From Foliimonas ilicis (GTDB lineage Bacteria; Pseudomonadota; Alphaproteobacteria; Rhizobiales; Rhizobiaceae): a DNA stretch of 64,000 bases. Where the stretch lies: NCBI RefSeq assembly GCF_039939195.1, contig NZ_JBDUUH010000018.1:1-64000 (forward strand). The letters are read 5' to 3'. The notes below the pieces were generated by a model that saw only the letters and a list, made by a program, of their open reading frames with translations, was not told the origin of the DNA and searched no databases. The number at the start of each line of letters is the position of its first letter. The stretch's first letter is position 1. The translations under genes and the position numbers were made by a program. Shown here one piece after another: positions 17,931-26,602 of the stretch.

Positions 17931-18598
17931 TTCAAAGCCTCCGGATCGGCCCGGTACTCGCTCACCACGAACCCAAGCGGGTTCACCAACCGGTCGCTGG
18001 AGGAAATTGGGGCATTGGCATAGGAATAGGTGATCGTTGCCACCCAATGGGTCGTGCGGACGTCTTCGCCGGGCGTGATTGTCCGCGTGTAGCGGACTGA
18101 AACGACATTGCTGTTGATAATTGAGATCGACTTGATCCCGATGCGGGACGTCGCAGAGCGCCCATAGACGTTCTGCGGCGACTCCGGATTGCCGCCGCGA
18201 TACACAGCGGCGAAGCGCTGCTGCTCAGCCGCATTCGACATGAGCGAGGCGGTCCGGAAATTCTCTTCTGCCTCCGACCAGACATAACTTTCGCGCGCCC
18301 GGACATAGCGAGCGGCAAAGTATTTGGTGACTTCCTCGTCATAGCTGCCGGCCGACGCCGCCATGGCCGACACCACGTCGACGATCCCGGTGGAATTGTC
18401 AACGCGGATGACGAAAGGCTCGACCGTCTTGAGCGGCGTCAGCGCGACCACGGCGGCGACCGAGACGCAAGCCAGCAAGCTGGCGACGATAGCGACGAAC
18501 CAGGCGATGCGTTTCGAACGCTCGGCCGATACCATCCGGTCCTGGTCGAAGCGCCGTGCCTTGTCGAAATATTCCTTGAGACTGTCTGTCGTCACCAT
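17927..18598 (-). CDS. virB8: Type IV secretion inner-membrane protein VirB8
   Basis: A 223-aa bitopic protein: cytoplasmic residues 1-30, one membrane helix at about 31-53 (IAWFVAIVASLLACVSVAAVV), then an NTF2-like periplasmic domain with PFVIRVDNSTGIVDVVSAM, YFAARYVRARESYVWSEAEE and VRYTRTITPGEDVRTTHWVA. VirB8 nucleates assembly by contacting VirB9, VirB10 and VirB5. It is 5 bp after the lipoprotein gene and overlaps virB9. Confidence 0.95.
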   Translation of the reverse strand: MVTTDSLKEYFDKARRFDQDRMVSAERSKRIAWFVAIVASLLACVSVAAVVALTPLKTVEPFVIRVDNSTGIVDVVSAMAASAGSYDEEVTKYFAARYVRARESYVWSEAEENFRTASLMSNAAEQQRFAAVYRGGNPESPQNVYGRSATSRIGIKSISIINSNVVSVRYTRTITPGEDVRTTHWVATITYSYANAPISSSDRLVNPLGFVVSEYRADPEALN

Positions 18599-18603
18599 GC
18601 CCC

Positions 18604-18894
18604 CTACCCTGCCCGACAGGCGGTGTGAGGGCCGGCTTCATCGAACCCGGCGAAGGCTACGCTCTTGGCAGCTGCATCGGCCGACTGATCGGTGAATGCC
18701 AATCCTGTCCCGTCGGTGGCCAGCGAGGATTGCTGTTGCATTCCCTGAGCTTTGTCAGCATCCCAATCCCACATCGAGCGATTGAGCGGCCTTTTCGCAT
18801 AGCCGTCGCATTTGGGAAGTGGGTAGCTTAGCGTCGCGCAGCCGGAGACGGCAGCCATCAGACCCATCATTGTTACAACTCGAACTATATGCAC
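18604..18894 (-). CDS. virB7: VirB7-like secretion lipoprotein
   Basis: A 96-aa lipoprotein with a signal peptide ending in the lipobox AVSGC, followed by ATLSYPLPKCDGYAKRPLNR. I place the start at GTG 18894 because GAGGGG lies 9 bases upstream; an in-frame TTG at 18900 has a ribosome site too close. It sits between virB6 and virB8, the standard virB7 place. It should be acylated and anchored to the outer membrane with VirB9. It is longer than Agrobacterium VirB7 (about 55 aa), with a C-terminal extension of unclear role. Identity rests on position plus lipobox rather than strong homology. Confidence 0.8.
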   Translation of the reverse strand: MHIVRVVTMMGLMAAVSGCATLSYPLPKCDGYAKRPLNRSMWDWDADKAQGMQQQSSLATDGTGLAFTDQSADAAAKSVAFAGFDEAGPHTACRAG

Positions 18895-18921
18895 GCTCAA
18901 ATACCCCTCATGGTGATGGCG

Positions 18922-19818
18922 TCAGGCTCCTCTGCCGGTCAGCCGGCGCCAACCCCAACCAATCGTCCTCGTGACAGTGCTTTGATGGGCATCCCGACCG
19001 GCAGCAAAGCCGTAGGTGAGCGAGGCACCACCACTCGCGAGCGTCGACGCGATGCCCGGCAGCTGGTAAAAGACATAGAGGGAGGCCAGGCCGATGGCGC
19101 CGACAGCGATCGGTCGCATCAGGACGTCGCTGTAGGCTTCGACGGTGGTGAACATTGTCGCGAAGCTGGTGACCAGCAGCGAGCCGACCGCAACGACCAG
19201 AACCTGAAGAATGACGAAGTTGGCGAGCTGCCCGATCCATGCCTCGGTGAAGCGCCGTGTTGACTGGAACATAGCCAGCGCAATGAAGATCGGGCCGATC
19301 GCCAGAATGATGGCAAGCGCAACACGGGCGTAGAGCGAGACGACATAGCCAATCGAGGCGACGATGAACGTCACAACGATCACGACGAGGCCGGCAAAGC
19401 CGGTCAGCGGATCGACCGGCCAGGACGCCTGCGCCCAGATATCGTTGGCGGACTTCTGACCCTTGTCTAGCAGGCTGTCGAAGGTCGTGGCGCTTGGGGC
19501 GCCACCGGTGTTCAGGGCTTCGGAAACTTCCCTCGGTAGAACCTCGAAAAAGACGTTGGTCACGTAGGTCTGGTATTCGCCCGCGTTCCTGACCAGCATC
19601 AGGATGATGGCGAGCTTGATCGCCCGGAAGGCGAACTCCATGATCGGTTCCTGCACCGATCCCCGGAGGATCAGAAATCCGTACAGGATCACGTAAAGGG
19701 TCAGCGCCGCCGTCAACGGACCCGTCACCCACGCGCTGATCCCGCTCGTGCCCGAACTGATGAAGTTCTGGAGCGGTGTCGTGAACTGGCGGTCAAGAAA
19801 GTCGAAGACGGTATACAT
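18922..19818 (-). CDS. virB6: Type IV secretion polytopic membrane protein VirB6
   Basis: A 298-aa TrbL/VirB6-family protein with at least five membrane segments (LTAALTLYVILYGFLILRG, LAIILMLVRNAG, LVVIVVTFIVASIGYVVSLY, ALAIILAIGPIFIALAMF, LQVLVVAVGSLLVTSFATM). The conserved W in PIFIALAMFQSTRRFTEAW is present. It forms part of the inner-membrane channel. An overlapping frame at 18908-19732 is a GC-rich shadow. It lies 4 bp after eexN and 27 bp before the virB7-like gene. Confidence 0.93.
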   Translation of the reverse strand: MYTVFDFLDRQFTTPLQNFISSGTSGISAWVTGPLTAALTLYVILYGFLILRGSVQEPIMEFAFRAIKLAIILMLVRNAGEYQTYVTNVFFEVLPREVSEALNTGGAPSATTFDSLLDKGQKSANDIWAQASWPVDPLTGFAGLVVIVVTFIVASIGYVVSLYARVALAIILAIGPIFIALAMFQSTRRFTEAWIGQLANFVILQVLVVAVGSLLVTSFATMFTTVEAYSDVLMRPIAVGAIGLASLYVFYQLPGIASTLASGGASLTYGFAAGRDAHQSTVTRTIGWGWRRLTGRGA

Positions 19819-19822
19819 GGCG

Positions 19823-20059
19823 CTATCCCCCCAGCGCCCTGTTCATGCGCTCGAGCCGGGCCTTGCCCTCCGCCTCTTCGGCGTTACGGCAGTTGGGCGT
19901 CTGCCCCAGTTCACCGGGGTTCTCGCGGCATTTTCCGATATGATCGGCGCGCAGGCTCTCGTCGGCGAGAAACTCGCTAACGGTGATTACCTTAGCCGGC
20001 GGCGGTTCCGAACAAGCCGCCAGCAATGCCATCATGACGAGAGCCGCGACACGCTTCAT
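19823..20059 (-). CDS. EexN-family entry-exclusion lipoprotein
   Basis: A 78-aa lipoprotein: signal peptide with lipobox LLAAC at about residues 12-16, then ITVSEFLADESLRADHIGKC and the family hallmark CRENPGELGQTPNCRNAEEA. EexN-type proteins sit between virB5 and virB6 in conjugative systems and stop redundant entry of a related plasmid into a donor cell. This gene has that position, overlapping virB5 by 4 bases. Its presence argues that the virB system is for DNA conjugation rather than effector secretion. Confidence 0.88.
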   Translation of the reverse strand: MKRVAALVMMALLAACSEPPPAKVITVSEFLADESLRADHIGKCRENPGELGQTPNCRNAEEAEGKARLERMNRALGG

Positions 20060-20754
20060 TGCGACAGCGCCGTGTTCATCGTGTCGATGCGTTTGCGCCA
20101 GTCTTCGGCCTTGCGCTGATCCTCGACCTGGGCCTGCGCCTGCTGGACCATCTGCAGTCCCTGCATGCGCAGGAGATCGGTCTGCAGGAAGGCACTTTCA
20201 GCCTGAATGCGCGCCTGGAGATCGGCGATATCCTTGGCATCACTCGCCGAGGATATCTGCTGTCGCAACTGATCGATCCCCTCTATGCGCTTGGTGGCCG
20301 CATCGTAAATCTGTTGGCCTAGGCTCATCTGGCCGGCATTGCGGTTCTGGACGCGGGCCAGTTCCTGGGCGTAGAAATCGTTGGCCGAGGTCTGGTAGGT
20401 CGAATTGTCACCGAGGAATTTCGAGGCGGAATCGCCGAACGCACCCGAGCCGTTGCCGCTTAGTAGGCTTTCTATTGCCGCAAAGTCTTGCGGCAAGGCC
20501 TTACGTATTTCAGGCTGGTTCAGAAGCGACGCAACATCGGCCATATTCGTCAGCTTGTTCAACGATCCGAACAGTTGCTCGGCTTGCGTGATCTGCTGAT
20601 TGAGCGCATCGAGCTGTGACTTCAGCTGGGTGATGCTCTCGATGTGCTTCAGGATCGCGGTCTGATCGATCACGGGGATCCCCTGCGCGCTGGCGCCGCC
20701 GGCCGACAGGACAAGGATGGCGGCAGCCGCCATCATCGGATTGCGCATATGCAT
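20056..20754 (-). CDS. virB5: Type IV secretion minor pilin VirB5
   Basis: A 232-aa secreted protein. The ATG at 20754 shares a base with the virB4 stop and has AGGAG 9 bases upstream. A second ATG two codons later is possible. The signal peptide ends near GGASAQG. The mature part is long-helical with GIPVIDQTAILKHIESITQL, LNQQITQAEQLFGSLNKLT and NAGQMSLGQQIYDAATKRIE, the VirB5/TrbJ pattern. It sits at the pilus tip and helps contact recipients. Spacing to eexN is a 4-base overlap. Confidence 0.92.
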   Translation of the reverse strand: MHMRNPMMAAAAILVLSAGGASAQGIPVIDQTAILKHIESITQLKSQLDALNQQITQAEQLFGSLNKLTNMADVASLLNQPEIRKALPQDFAAIESLLSGNGSGAFGDSASKFLGDNSTYQTSANDFYAQELARVQNRNAGQMSLGQQIYDAATKRIEGIDQLRQQISSASDAKDIADLQARIQAESAFLQTDLLRMQGLQMVQQAQAQVEDQRKAEDWRKRIDTMNTALSQ

Positions 20755-23156
20755 CAGCCTGCACTCCTTTGCTGCTGGAAGAGAGGAAGCCAAGCTTCCG
20801 GATCGTCGCCGGTCTCCGCCCGGATCGTATCGGCAAGCTCGACGTTGGCGGTGCGGCCGGACAGCACGGCGAGTTCTTCATCGAAACCGCCGAGATTGAG
20901 CTCGGCGACGACGCTGTTGTGGCCTTGCTTGACGATGAAGCGGCGGCTCTCATTTGAGAGCTCACGCGCGATCAGCTCATATTCCCGTTCGGTGAGTTTG
21001 AAGCCGTCAACATAGTCGGAGCGACTTCCGCGCGAGTTCGGCATGAACACCTGGGTCGGGCACTGCTCGATGATGGTGTGTGCGATCGGCGAGTTAATAG
21101 CATCGCGCGGGCTTTGCGTGGCGAATAACATGAGCCCGTTCTGCTTGCGGATGGTCTTGAGCTTATTCTGGGCCAGGTCGCGAAAGCCTTCGTCGGCAAG
21201 CGCCTTCCAGAACTCATCGATCACGATGATGATGCGGCGGCCGTCGATCAGCTGCTCGACCCGGTGGAAGAGGTAAGCCATCAGCGGCGTGCGGATCTCC
21301 TCGTTATCGAGGAAGTCGGTCATGTCATAACCGACGAACTTGCCACCAACACCGAAGTCTCCGAGGCCAATGTCCTCGATGACATTGTCGAACACCCAGC
21401 CCAGCGGACCTCCCCTCTCCCAGTGGCGCAACCGAGATGCGATGCCTTCGGGATCGGTATTGTTGAGGAAGGTGCGCAGCGCGCCGATCGTGCGCCGCTC
21501 CACCGGCAGATCGGCGAGTCCATCGATGGCATTGGCGATGTCACGCGTCTCCGCGACGGAGAGTTCCCGGGTTTTCGAGCCGACGAGTTTGGTCACCCAC
21601 TGCGCCAGGAACACCTTGTTCTCCGGCGTCAATTCCATGCCCTTTAAGGGAGCACAGCCGGTCGGCCGGCCGTTTTTCAACGGCAGATACGTGCCGCCAG
21701 CGGCGCGCACGAAAAGATCAGCGCCGCGGTCCTTGTCGAAGAAGACGATATGCGCGTCGAACTTCTCGCCTTGCGACAGGATGAAATTGAGCAGCACAGT
21801 CTTCCCCGAGCCGGATGGCCCGCCGATGAAGGTGTTGCCGAGATCGCCATAATGCAGATTGAAGTAGAGCGGCGATCCCGACGCCGTCTTCAGCATGGCA
21901 ACCGCCGGCCCCCATTCGTTTCCGTCGCGCTGTCCGACCGGGTAGGAATGAAAAGGCGAAAAGGCCGCGAAATTCTTCGAGGTGATCGCGCCCGAGCGGA
22001 CGCGATAGCGGAAGTTTCCTGGGAGCTGCGCCCACCAAGCTGCTTCCAGCCCGAGGTCCTCGCGCGCGACGACCGCGCCGCCGTTGGTTAGATGAGTCCG
22101 GCTCTTGGCCAGATTTTCCGTCAATTCCCTCACCGAGTCTGCGATGACCGTCAGAGTCAGGTGATGGTCACCTAGTACGAAGCGGTTGGATTCCAGATTA
22201 TCCAACGCATCGTCGAGCTCCTCGAGCTGAGATCCGGCTTTGTCGCCGGCGCTGACCATCTGGTTCTGCTTACGCCCCATTATCGTCTTCGCATCCGACT
22301 TCGATAGGAAGGAGAAGCTTTGGGTCAGGATTAATTCATGGGGGACTGTGAGAAGGCCGTCGAACATGCCGGGCCTTGTGCGAGCCGGATATTCCTTGAA
22401 ACCGAACATCCCAGCATAGCGGCTCGAGCCTTCGTGACGGATCTCGACCGTCTCGCGTCCGACAATGACCCGGTCGGAATAGATCGCGGACGAAACGCAA
22501 CCCTCTGTTAGCGGGACGGCCTCACGGCGCCCACCCACCAGTTGATGCAGCACTTCGCTCGGCTCCGAGAAGATCATGCCGTCACGTTCCTGAAGGGTAA
22601 GAACGCGCGGGCCGAAACGCTTCAGGCCGGCCGTCACATCGACGATCACGTCTTCGAGGTAGTTGAGGGCATCCTCATCAAGCTCGATCCCGCGCCGCCG
22701 TGCTTTACACAGTTTCGACAGGAACGCCGCAAGCCGCTCGGCGGGATCCCTGCCCGGGTGCCAGACGAGGCTGAGATAGAGATCGTTGCGGAACAGGTCC
22801 TCGCCAATCATCCGGCTTCGGTATTTCTCGTTCAGCGTCCGCGAAAAGGCGTTGGAGAATTCGCCATCGGGATACTCGTTGTCACGTCGCCGGATGATAT
22901 GCGTCCACAGCGCCAGCCGCTCATCTGCGATGTTGCGGTAAAGCGTGTTGAGGTCCCGGTGCAGCGCGTTGAGGTCGAGCGTGTCGGCCGTTTCGAAAGA
23001 TACGCCTTCGAGGGCGATGACCACCATCAGGGCACGCGACTCGAGCGCGATCACCCGTTCGTCGATGTGGCGGACATAAGGTATGAAGGTCTCGGGTTCG
23101 AGCTCACGGCTTCTGACGGTCGCGGTACTAGGCAAGGCCGAGATCCCTTTCGTCAT
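20754..23156 (-). CDS. virB4: Type IV secretion ATPase VirB4
   Basis: An 800-aa ATPase, the usual VirB4 length. The N-terminal CagE/TrbE domain (about 1-400) is followed by a RecA-like domain with Walker A IGGPSGSGKTVLLNFIL, KDRGADLFVRAAGG, Walker B RIIIVIDEFWKALADEGF and LMLFATQSPRDAINSPIAHT. It energises pilin dislocation and secretion at the inner membrane. Its first 29 bases overlap virB3, and its stop overlaps virB5. Confidence 0.96.
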   Translation of the reverse strand: MTKGISALPSTATVRSRELEPETFIPYVRHIDERVIALESRALMVVIALEGVSFETADTLDLNALHRDLNTLYRNIADERLALWTHIIRRRDNEYPDGEFSNAFSRTLNEKYRSRMIGEDLFRNDLYLSLVWHPGRDPAERLAAFLSKLCKARRRGIELDEDALNYLEDVIVDVTAGLKRFGPRVLTLQERDGMIFSEPSEVLHQLVGGRREAVPLTEGCVSSAIYSDRVIVGRETVEIRHEGSSRYAGMFGFKEYPARTRPGMFDGLLTVPHELILTQSFSFLSKSDAKTIMGRKQNQMVSAGDKAGSQLEELDDALDNLESNRFVLGDHHLTLTVIADSVRELTENLAKSRTHLTNGGAVVAREDLGLEAAWWAQLPGNFRYRVRSGAITSKNFAAFSPFHSYPVGQRDGNEWGPAVAMLKTASGSPLYFNLHYGDLGNTFIGGPSGSGKTVLLNFILSQGEKFDAHIVFFDKDRGADLFVRAAGGTYLPLKNGRPTGCAPLKGMELTPENKVFLAQWVTKLVGSKTRELSVAETRDIANAIDGLADLPVERRTIGALRTFLNNTDPEGIASRLRHWERGGPLGWVFDNVIEDIGLGDFGVGGKFVGYDMTDFLDNEEIRTPLMAYLFHRVEQLIDGRRIIIVIDEFWKALADEGFRDLAQNKLKTIRKQNGLMLFATQSPRDAINSPIAHTIIEQCPTQVFMPNSRGSRSDYVDGFKLTEREYELIARELSNESRRFIVKQGHNSVVAELNLGGFDEELAVLSGRTANVELADTIRAETGDDPEAWLPLFQQQRSAG

Positions 23157-23466
23157 ATCGCCGAACGAGCTTCAGCGGTGTAAGGCTCGATCCGCCCCAG
23201 AACCCGCTGTTGCGATTTCTTCCCCGCGTCTCGATCCAGCCGAGCAGCACGCGGAACATATTGTGGTCGTGCTTGACGATGGCCTTGAAGATGACGTGAA
23301 ACACCAGGCCTACGAGCGCGTAGGCCACCGATCCCGCGACGATAAAGAGGATCGTCGTGAAGATCATATTGATCCCCATCGCCTCCATCGTCACGCCGCC
23401 GATCATCGCCGGCCTGGTGCAGGCTAGGAACAGCGTGTCTTCCTCAAGGGGGGTCTGATCGGACAC
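23128..23466 (-). CDS. virB3: Type IV secretion membrane protein VirB3
   Basis: A 112-aa protein starting MSDQTPLEEDTLFLACTRPA, with the conserved LACTRPAMIGGVTMEAMGIN before two close membrane helices (MIFTTILFIVAGSVAYALVG), then VLLGWIETRGRNRNSGFWGG. These are the TrbD/VirB3 signatures. It partners VirB4 in the inner membrane. It lies 3 bp after virB2 and overlaps virB4. Confidence 0.94.
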   Translation of the reverse strand: MSDQTPLEEDTLFLACTRPAMIGGVTMEAMGINMIFTTILFIVAGSVAYALVGLVFHVIFKAIVKHDHNMFRVLLGWIETRGRNRNSGFWGGSSLTPLKLVRRYDERDLGLA

Positions 23467-23469
23467 TCA

Positions 23470-23769
23470 TCAGCCTCCTGAGATCATGTTGACAATCTCG
23501 GTCGCGCCGAAGATGATTCCGATGCCGAGCACGACAAAGGCCGCCTTGCGGAGGTCGAGGTAGCCGAACATCCATGCGATGCCGACGATGATCACGGCGA
23601 TGATGGCCAGCAGTCTCGCTACGTTGCCGGTGAGCATGTTGACGATATTTTGCAGCACACTTTCGATCCCGCCCGCCTGGGCGAAGCTCGGCTCGACCAA
23701 GGTCAGGGAAAATACCGCTGCCATCACCGCGGTCGCAGCGAACGGCCTTATGCGAGCCGATATGTTCAT
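23470..23769 (-). CDS. virB2: Type IV secretion major pilin VirB2
   Basis: A 99-aa prepilin when started at MNISARIRPF (23769). An upstream in-frame ATG at 23838 would run into virB1 and is rejected; AGGAG precedes the chosen start by 10 bases. A long signal peptide ends at SFAQA, giving a mature pilin of about 65 residues with two hydrophobic helices (LLAIIAVIIVGIAWMFGYLD and AFVVLGIGIIFGATEIVNMI). It polymerises into the conjugative pilus. It lies 7 bp after virB1. Confidence 0.93.
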   Translation of the reverse strand: MNISARIRPFAATAVMAAVFSLTLVEPSFAQAGGIESVLQNIVNMLTGNVARLLAIIAVIIVGIAWMFGYLDLRKAAFVVLGIGIIFGATEIVNMISGG

Positions 23770-23776
23770 GGACTCA

Positions 23777-24451
23777 TCACTCCTTTTGCTCGTTGGAAAA
23801 GACGAGGACGGAGGAACGCCGCCCCGCATTGTAGACATCCCAGCGCGGCACTGAGGCCTGCGACCGCCCTTGGCTCTTCCCGGCCGGGCCGCTGTCGACC
23901 GTGGCGGCAGACGACTCCCCTGCCCTTTCGCGTGTCGGCAACGCCTGTGCCTGTGTTTCGACTATCTCGATGCTGTCGAGTTGGCCGGACAGCCGCTTGC
24001 GCTCGGCCAGCACCTTTTTGTCGTACCCCACCATTTCGCCAACGGAAGCATCGCCATTGCCGAAATAGCTCCGCAGCATGACAACCGCGGCCTGTGCCGT
24101 CGTCGCGCCGCCTTGGCGGGCTATCTGGTAATAACCCTCAAGGAGCGACGCGCTCGCCTTGATGTTCAGGCAGAAGTCAAATGTGTCGCTGACGGAAAGG
24201 CCGAGCCGACCGAGATTGCCGGAATTGATCCCGGCAAGTCCGAGGTCAATATCATGGCCCTCTGCAATCAGGGTCGTGGCGGTCTCGATCGCCTCGGCTC
24301 GGGTTTTGGGCTGCTCGGAGAGCGGGCGATCTGTATTGATACGGATGGCAAAGGGTTGGAAGCCGCTCTCGACGCTCAAGACAGCAGCGATTGTTTCCGT
24401 GGCGACCTGCGGAGCGCAGGTTTGAGCGAGATCGAGAAAGGCGATCGGCAT
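23777..24451 (-). CDS. virB1: Lytic transglycosylase VirB1
   Basis: A 224-aa soluble-lytic-transglycosylase-like protein that opens peptidoglycan for the secretion apparatus. The catalytic Glu lies in AAVLSVESGFQPFAIRIN. The next family motif is DLGLAGINSGNLGRLGLSVS, where the usual Q of GLxQIN is replaced by A-G. KASASLLEGYYQIAR and AVVMLRSYFGNGD complete the fold. There is no obvious signal peptide at this start. The C-terminal third is low-complexity. It begins the virB set, 3 bp after the secreted unknown gene upstream. Confidence 0.9.
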   Translation of the reverse strand: MPIAFLDLAQTCAPQVATETIAAVLSVESGFQPFAIRINTDRPLSEQPKTRAEAIETATTLIAEGHDIDLGLAGINSGNLGRLGLSVSDTFDFCLNIKASASLLEGYYQIARQGGATTAQAAVVMLRSYFGNGDASVGEMVGYDKKVLAERKRLSGQLDSIEIVETQAQALPTRERAGESSAATVDSGPAGKSQGRSQASVPRWDVYNAGRRSSVLVFSNEQKE

Positions 24452-24454
24452 GGG

Positions 24455-24973
24455 CTAGAACCACACGCGCTGGCGGCCGGCACCATCAATGGTGACATCT
24501 ACATATCGGGGCTGTTCGCGCACATGAGGACGCTGGGTGACAAGTGCCTTGCAGGCCCGCTTACCGTCTTCGAAATGCCAAGAGCCCGTTCCTCCTCCAT
24601 TGTCACGATCGTTGCACATGGCGCTGCTAACGACTTTGGGTTCGGTGGAGATGCAGCCGACTTCATTTCTGCGATCCCCCGAGCGTGTGACCAGCCGGAA
24701 CCCGGCGTCGCAATAATACGGCTCATAACGAGGCTTCGTCGCTGTGAAGCCCACGCCACTGCAAATCGGAAAGGAACGACCCTTCGCGAGATGCGACCAA
24801 AGCCGCTCAATCGGCGGGCGGCACTCGGCGTGTTGCGTTGCGCCACCGGGATTCGAAAGGCAGAGGAGAACCTGGCAACCCCAGTCATCCCCACGCGCAA
24901 TAGAGTACGAAAGAGTGTACAATGGAAAGCAGAGTATAACGGCAGAAAGTGCCCGAATGACCGCATTGTTCAT
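24455..24973 (-). CDS. Secreted cysteine-containing protein leading the virB operon, unknown function
   Basis: A 172-aa protein when started at MNNAVIRALSAVILCFPLYT (24973), which gives a good Sec signal peptide. The longer frame to 25075 lacks one and overlaps the regulator gene. The mature part has about eight cysteines (WGCQVLLCLSNPGG, HAECRPPIERLWSHLAKGRS, FPICSGVGF, CDAGF, VGCISTEPK, MCNDRDNGGGTGSWHFEDG), suggesting disulphides in the periplasm. It is the first gene of the virB operon, 3 bp before virB1. I recall similar proteins beside rhizobial virB operons, but no function is assigned. Confidence 0.75.
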   Translation of the reverse strand: MNNAVIRALSAVILCFPLYTLSYSIARGDDWGCQVLLCLSNPGGATQHAECRPPIERLWSHLAKGRSFPICSGVGFTATKPRYEPYYCDAGFRLVTRSGDRRNEVGCISTEPKVVSSAMCNDRDNGGGTGSWHFEDGKRACKALVTQRPHVREQPRYVDVTIDGAGRQRVWF

Positions 24974-25062
24974 ACAATTCTCCCCGCCAAGAGGCTCCGC
25001 GGCTGGCCGCCAAGGTGGTTTCTTCACCTTGTCATACTGCACGATAACGAATAGATAAGAAA

Positions 25063-25416
25063 ATGCCAAGCCCATTAAGCCAACGCTGGCACAACACGGT
25101 TTTTGCGACCTTGGCTACGCACGAGATCATGTCAAAGCCCCTGCCCGACGAGACCCCTAATTCGCGTCTTCGTCAGCTAGGTATGATGAATCTCCTCTAC
25201 ACCTTGCAGAAGGCAGATACGGCCCTGACGATAACGAATGTCACGGAAGTCACTGGAATGACAAGGAAAGCGTCGCAGGAGGCTATCGACCCGCTAGTGG
25301 TACGCGGGCTTCTAAAGGAGTCCTGGGGCCGCACCTCGATCGGCAGGGGCAAGGCCCGTCAGTATGAGATCGCGCCGGAAATCTTCGAGAAGCTTCAAGG
25401 CGTTTACGGCGCCTGA
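25063..25416 (+). CDS. rctA: RctA-like winged-helix regulator, divergent from the virB operon
   Basis: A 117-aa protein with a C-terminal winged helix: LGMMNLLYTLQKADTALTIT, NVTEVTGMTRKASQEAIDPL, VVRGLLKESWGRTSIGRG and KARQYEIAPEIFEKL. Neither ATG 25063 nor ATG 25129 (giving 95 aa) has a strong ribosome site, so the start is open. In rhizobial symbiotic plasmids a small winged-helix protein, RctA, represses a neighbouring virB-type conjugation operon. This gene has the same size, fold and divergent location, so I infer the same role. About 90 bp separate the two possible promoters. Confidence 0.65.
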   Translation: MPSPLSQRWHNTVFATLATHEIMSKPLPDETPNSRLRQLGMMNLLYTLQKADTALTITNVTEVTGMTRKASQEAIDPLVVRGLLKESWGRTSIGRGKARQYEIAPEIFEKLQGVYGA

Positions 25417-25729
25417 TCGGCGCGGGGCAATCATTGATTGTCTGAAAAGTCTTCCATTACATGGTAAAAACGCACAGTATTGATTGCGCTGAAAGGCGCA
25501 AGCATACTCCACGACGCGACTCACCTGCTCTCACGGGCAGACTGATTCGTTTCGCGTAGACAAGCCGTGTGATGGAGAAGCTATTCGCAAAAAAGAAACG
25601 GCCCGGGGAGTTGGCACTTCCAAGGCCGGTTCACTGAAGTTGGGAAACGGGAAGGACCTCTCGTATCAGCGGACAACGATCCGGAGAGCGATTGAGTCCG
25701 CTCTCATGGTCGCGCAACGTGAGCGCGCG
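25417..25729. other. Spacer between regulator and IS21 remnant; no gene seen
   Basis: No supported coding sequence. A short inverted repeat TTGCGC/GCGCAA with a 6-base loop occurs near 25480-25500, without a T-run, so it is a weak candidate for a terminator of the regulator. Codon-like structure is absent in all frames. Confidence 0.4.
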
Positions 25730-25867
25730 TGTCAACCGGCGCGGAATTCTGACCCCATATCGGCGTCCAATCTTCACCCCCCTTATAAACGATCAGCACT
25801 TGGCCTGCCCGGCGCTGGCCGGGGTTGCAGAGGGTGGGCCAAGTGCGGGTGTTGGGGCTCTTCGGCT

Positions 25868-26602
25868 TTAGCTTTGAGATCGGTTTTTAAAGCGCCAGGA
25901 TTCGTTTCCCGTCTCAACGATCTCGCAATGATGGGTCAGCCGGTCGAGCAGCGCCGTCGTCATCTTTGCGTCGCCAAAGACCGAGGGCCATTCACCGAAG
26001 GCCAGGTTCGTGGTGACGATGATCGAAGTGCGCTCATAAAGTCTGCTGATCAGATGGAACAGGAGTTGGCCTCCTGCCTGGGCAAAGGGCAGATAGCCCA
26101 GTTCATCGAGGATGATGAAGTCGAGGCGATTGAGGTAATCGGCCATCCGTCCCTGCTTGCCGTTGCGCGTTTCCGTTTCCAGCCGATTGACCAGATCAAC
26201 AACATTGAAGAAGCGACCTCGCGTTCCGTTGCGGATCAGTGCACGGGCAATTGCGATAGCCAGGTGGCTCTTGCCTGTTCCCGTGCCGCCGACGAGAACG
26301 ACGTTGCGCTGATCGGCGACGAAGGTGCCCGTAGCCAGTTCTCTCACCAGGGATTCATTGACGGGCGTATCGGCGAAGTCGAAGTCGTCGATATCTTTGG
26401 CAAGCGGTAGCTTGGCAATACTGAGCTGGTAGCGAATGGATCGGGCCTGCTTCTCGGCGATCTCCGACTGCAGGAGGTCACCGACAATGCGCGGCGGTTC
26501 GTGCTGCCGTTTGATGCCCTTGCCCATGACCTCGTCATAAGCGCTGCGCATTCCGTAGAGCTTCAACGTGCTCATCAGTTCGAGAACCTGTGTGCGTTCC
26601 AT
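25868..26602 (-). CDS. istB: IS21-family transposition helper ATPase IstB
   Basis: A 244-aa AAA+ ATPase related to DnaC. It carries Walker A VLVGGTGTGKSHLAIAIAR, Walker B FIILDELGYLPFAQ and sensor IIVTTNLAFGEWPSVFGD, then TTALLDRLTHHCEIVETGNE. It assembles on target DNA and activates IstA. The ATG at 26602 overlaps the istA stop (ATGA), the normal IS21 arrangement; a TTG one codon earlier is unlikely. The frame is intact, but its partner istA is broken, so it is probably inactive unless another copy supplies IstA. Confidence 0.93.
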   Translation of the reverse strand: MERTQVLELMSTLKLYGMRSAYDEVMGKGIKRQHEPPRIVGDLLQSEIAEKQARSIRYQLSIAKLPLAKDIDDFDFADTPVNESLVRELATGTFVADQRNVVLVGGTGTGKSHLAIAIARALIRNGTRGRFFNVVDLVNRLETETRNGKQGRMADYLNRLDFIILDELGYLPFAQAGGQLLFHLISRLYERTSIIVTTNLAFGEWPSVFGDAKMTTALLDRLTHHCEIVETGNESWRFKNRSQS

